Positions 24,481-24,877 of a DNA stretch of 24,877 bases are shown piece by piece; the stretch's first letter is position 1; each line of letters starts with the position of its first letter. The DNA is taken from positions 1 to 24,877 of IMG/VR virus record IMGVR_UViG_3300042691_022254. One strand, given 5' to 3'. The notes below the pieces were generated by a model that searched no databases, was not told the origin of the DNA, and worked only from the letters and a program-made list of their open reading frames with translations. A program made the translations under genes and the position numbers. The stretch is from a virus.

Positions 24481-24877
24481 ATGGCATATAAGGGGATTTT
24501 TCAACCAAAAAACGCGGGAAAATATAGAGGGAATCCCTCGAATATCGTGTATAGAAGTGGTTGGGAATTAAAATTGATGGTGCATCTGGATAATCATCCA
24601 GATGTTTTAGAATGGGCAAGTGAAGAGATCATCATTCCATATAGATCTCCAATTGACGGCCGTGTTCATCGCTATTTTCCTGATTTTTATGTAAAGAAAA
24701 GAAGTCCAGACGGCACAATTGAAAAGGTTTTAATTGAAGTAAAACCCGCAGCACAGATAAAGCAGCCAGTGATACAAGAAACAAAGAATAAAAAGCCAAC
24801 TAGAAGGTATATTACAGAGGTATCAACATGGGCAGTGAATCAAGCAAAATGGAAAGCTGCTAAAGAATACTGTGATG
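24481..24877 (+). CDS. 4: gp4 head-completion protein (PD-(D/E)XK nuclease-like), partial
   Basis: The + strand frame is open from the ATG at 24481 to the window edge (132 codons). T4 gp4 (150 aa; also called gp50/65) acts at the filled head before tail joining. The family pattern is clear: NIVYRSGWELKLM (21-33), LEWASEEIIIPYRSPIDGRV (43-62), HRYFPDFYVK (63-72), VLIEVKPAAQ (83-92). E29, P67-D68 and E86-V-K88 make a PD-(D/E)XK-type set, similar to TnsA-like nucleases, consistent with the name head completion nuclease. No good ribosome site is visible before the ATG, and an in-frame stop at 24457-24459 with no other start after it leaves this start as the only choice. It is the only + strand gene, opposite to the baseplate block, and probably served by the TATAAATA box. 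Confidence 0.92.
   Translation, partial: MAYKGIFQPKNAGKYRGNPSNIVYRSGWELKLMVHLDNHPDVLEWASEEIIIPYRSPIDGRVHRYFPDFYVKKRSPDGTIEKVLIEVKPAAQIKQPVIQETKNKKPTRRYITEVSTWAVNQAKWKAAKEYCD

Overview
The window is a piece of a T4-like (tevenvirus-type) contractile-tailed phage genome, most likely a marine one infecting a cyanobacterium or a SAR11-type bacterium. The evidence is an AT-rich sequence, very Asn/Thr-rich structural proteins, a run of recognisable T4 baseplate homologues in syntenic order, and a T4-style late promoter (TATAAATA). The host cannot be named from the sequence alone.

Layout, right to left. At the far right (24481 to the window end) a head-completion gp4 homologue runs on the + strand and is cut by the window edge. 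A 93-bp divergent region (24388-24480) follows, with late-promoter-like boxes facing both ways. Everything to its left is one tightly packed - strand block of 14 genes, most of them overlapping or separated by only a few bases: gp48/gp54-like tail-tube cap, gp53 wedge, gp27-like hub, gp5-like spike without a lysozyme domain, an unknown 143-aa protein, a PAAR spike tip, gp25, gp6, a very large gp7-like wedge, an enlarged gp8-like wedge, a 1706-aa DUF4815-type protein, a 778-aa structural protein, a 75-aa coiled-coil protein, and three fiber-like genes, the last of which runs off the left edge. No gap in the block exceeds 34 bp.

How the genes work together. gp27, gp5 and PAAR form the central hub and membrane-piercing needle. 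gp48/gp54 caps the hub and nucleates the tail tube. gp6, gp7, gp25, gp53 and gp8 build the wedges around the hub. The DUF4815 and 778-aa proteins probably form the baseplate periphery that carries fibers. The repeat-rich proteins at the left end are probable tail fibers that contact the host.

The most unusual feature is modular. A short beta-rich module (an F..gE.vYQ start and a G.tSGA.A end) recurs in the gp53, gp7, gp8 and DUF4815 homologues and explains much of why several of them are larger than their T4 counterparts. I see no tRNA, CRISPR array, insertion sequence, integrase or defence system.
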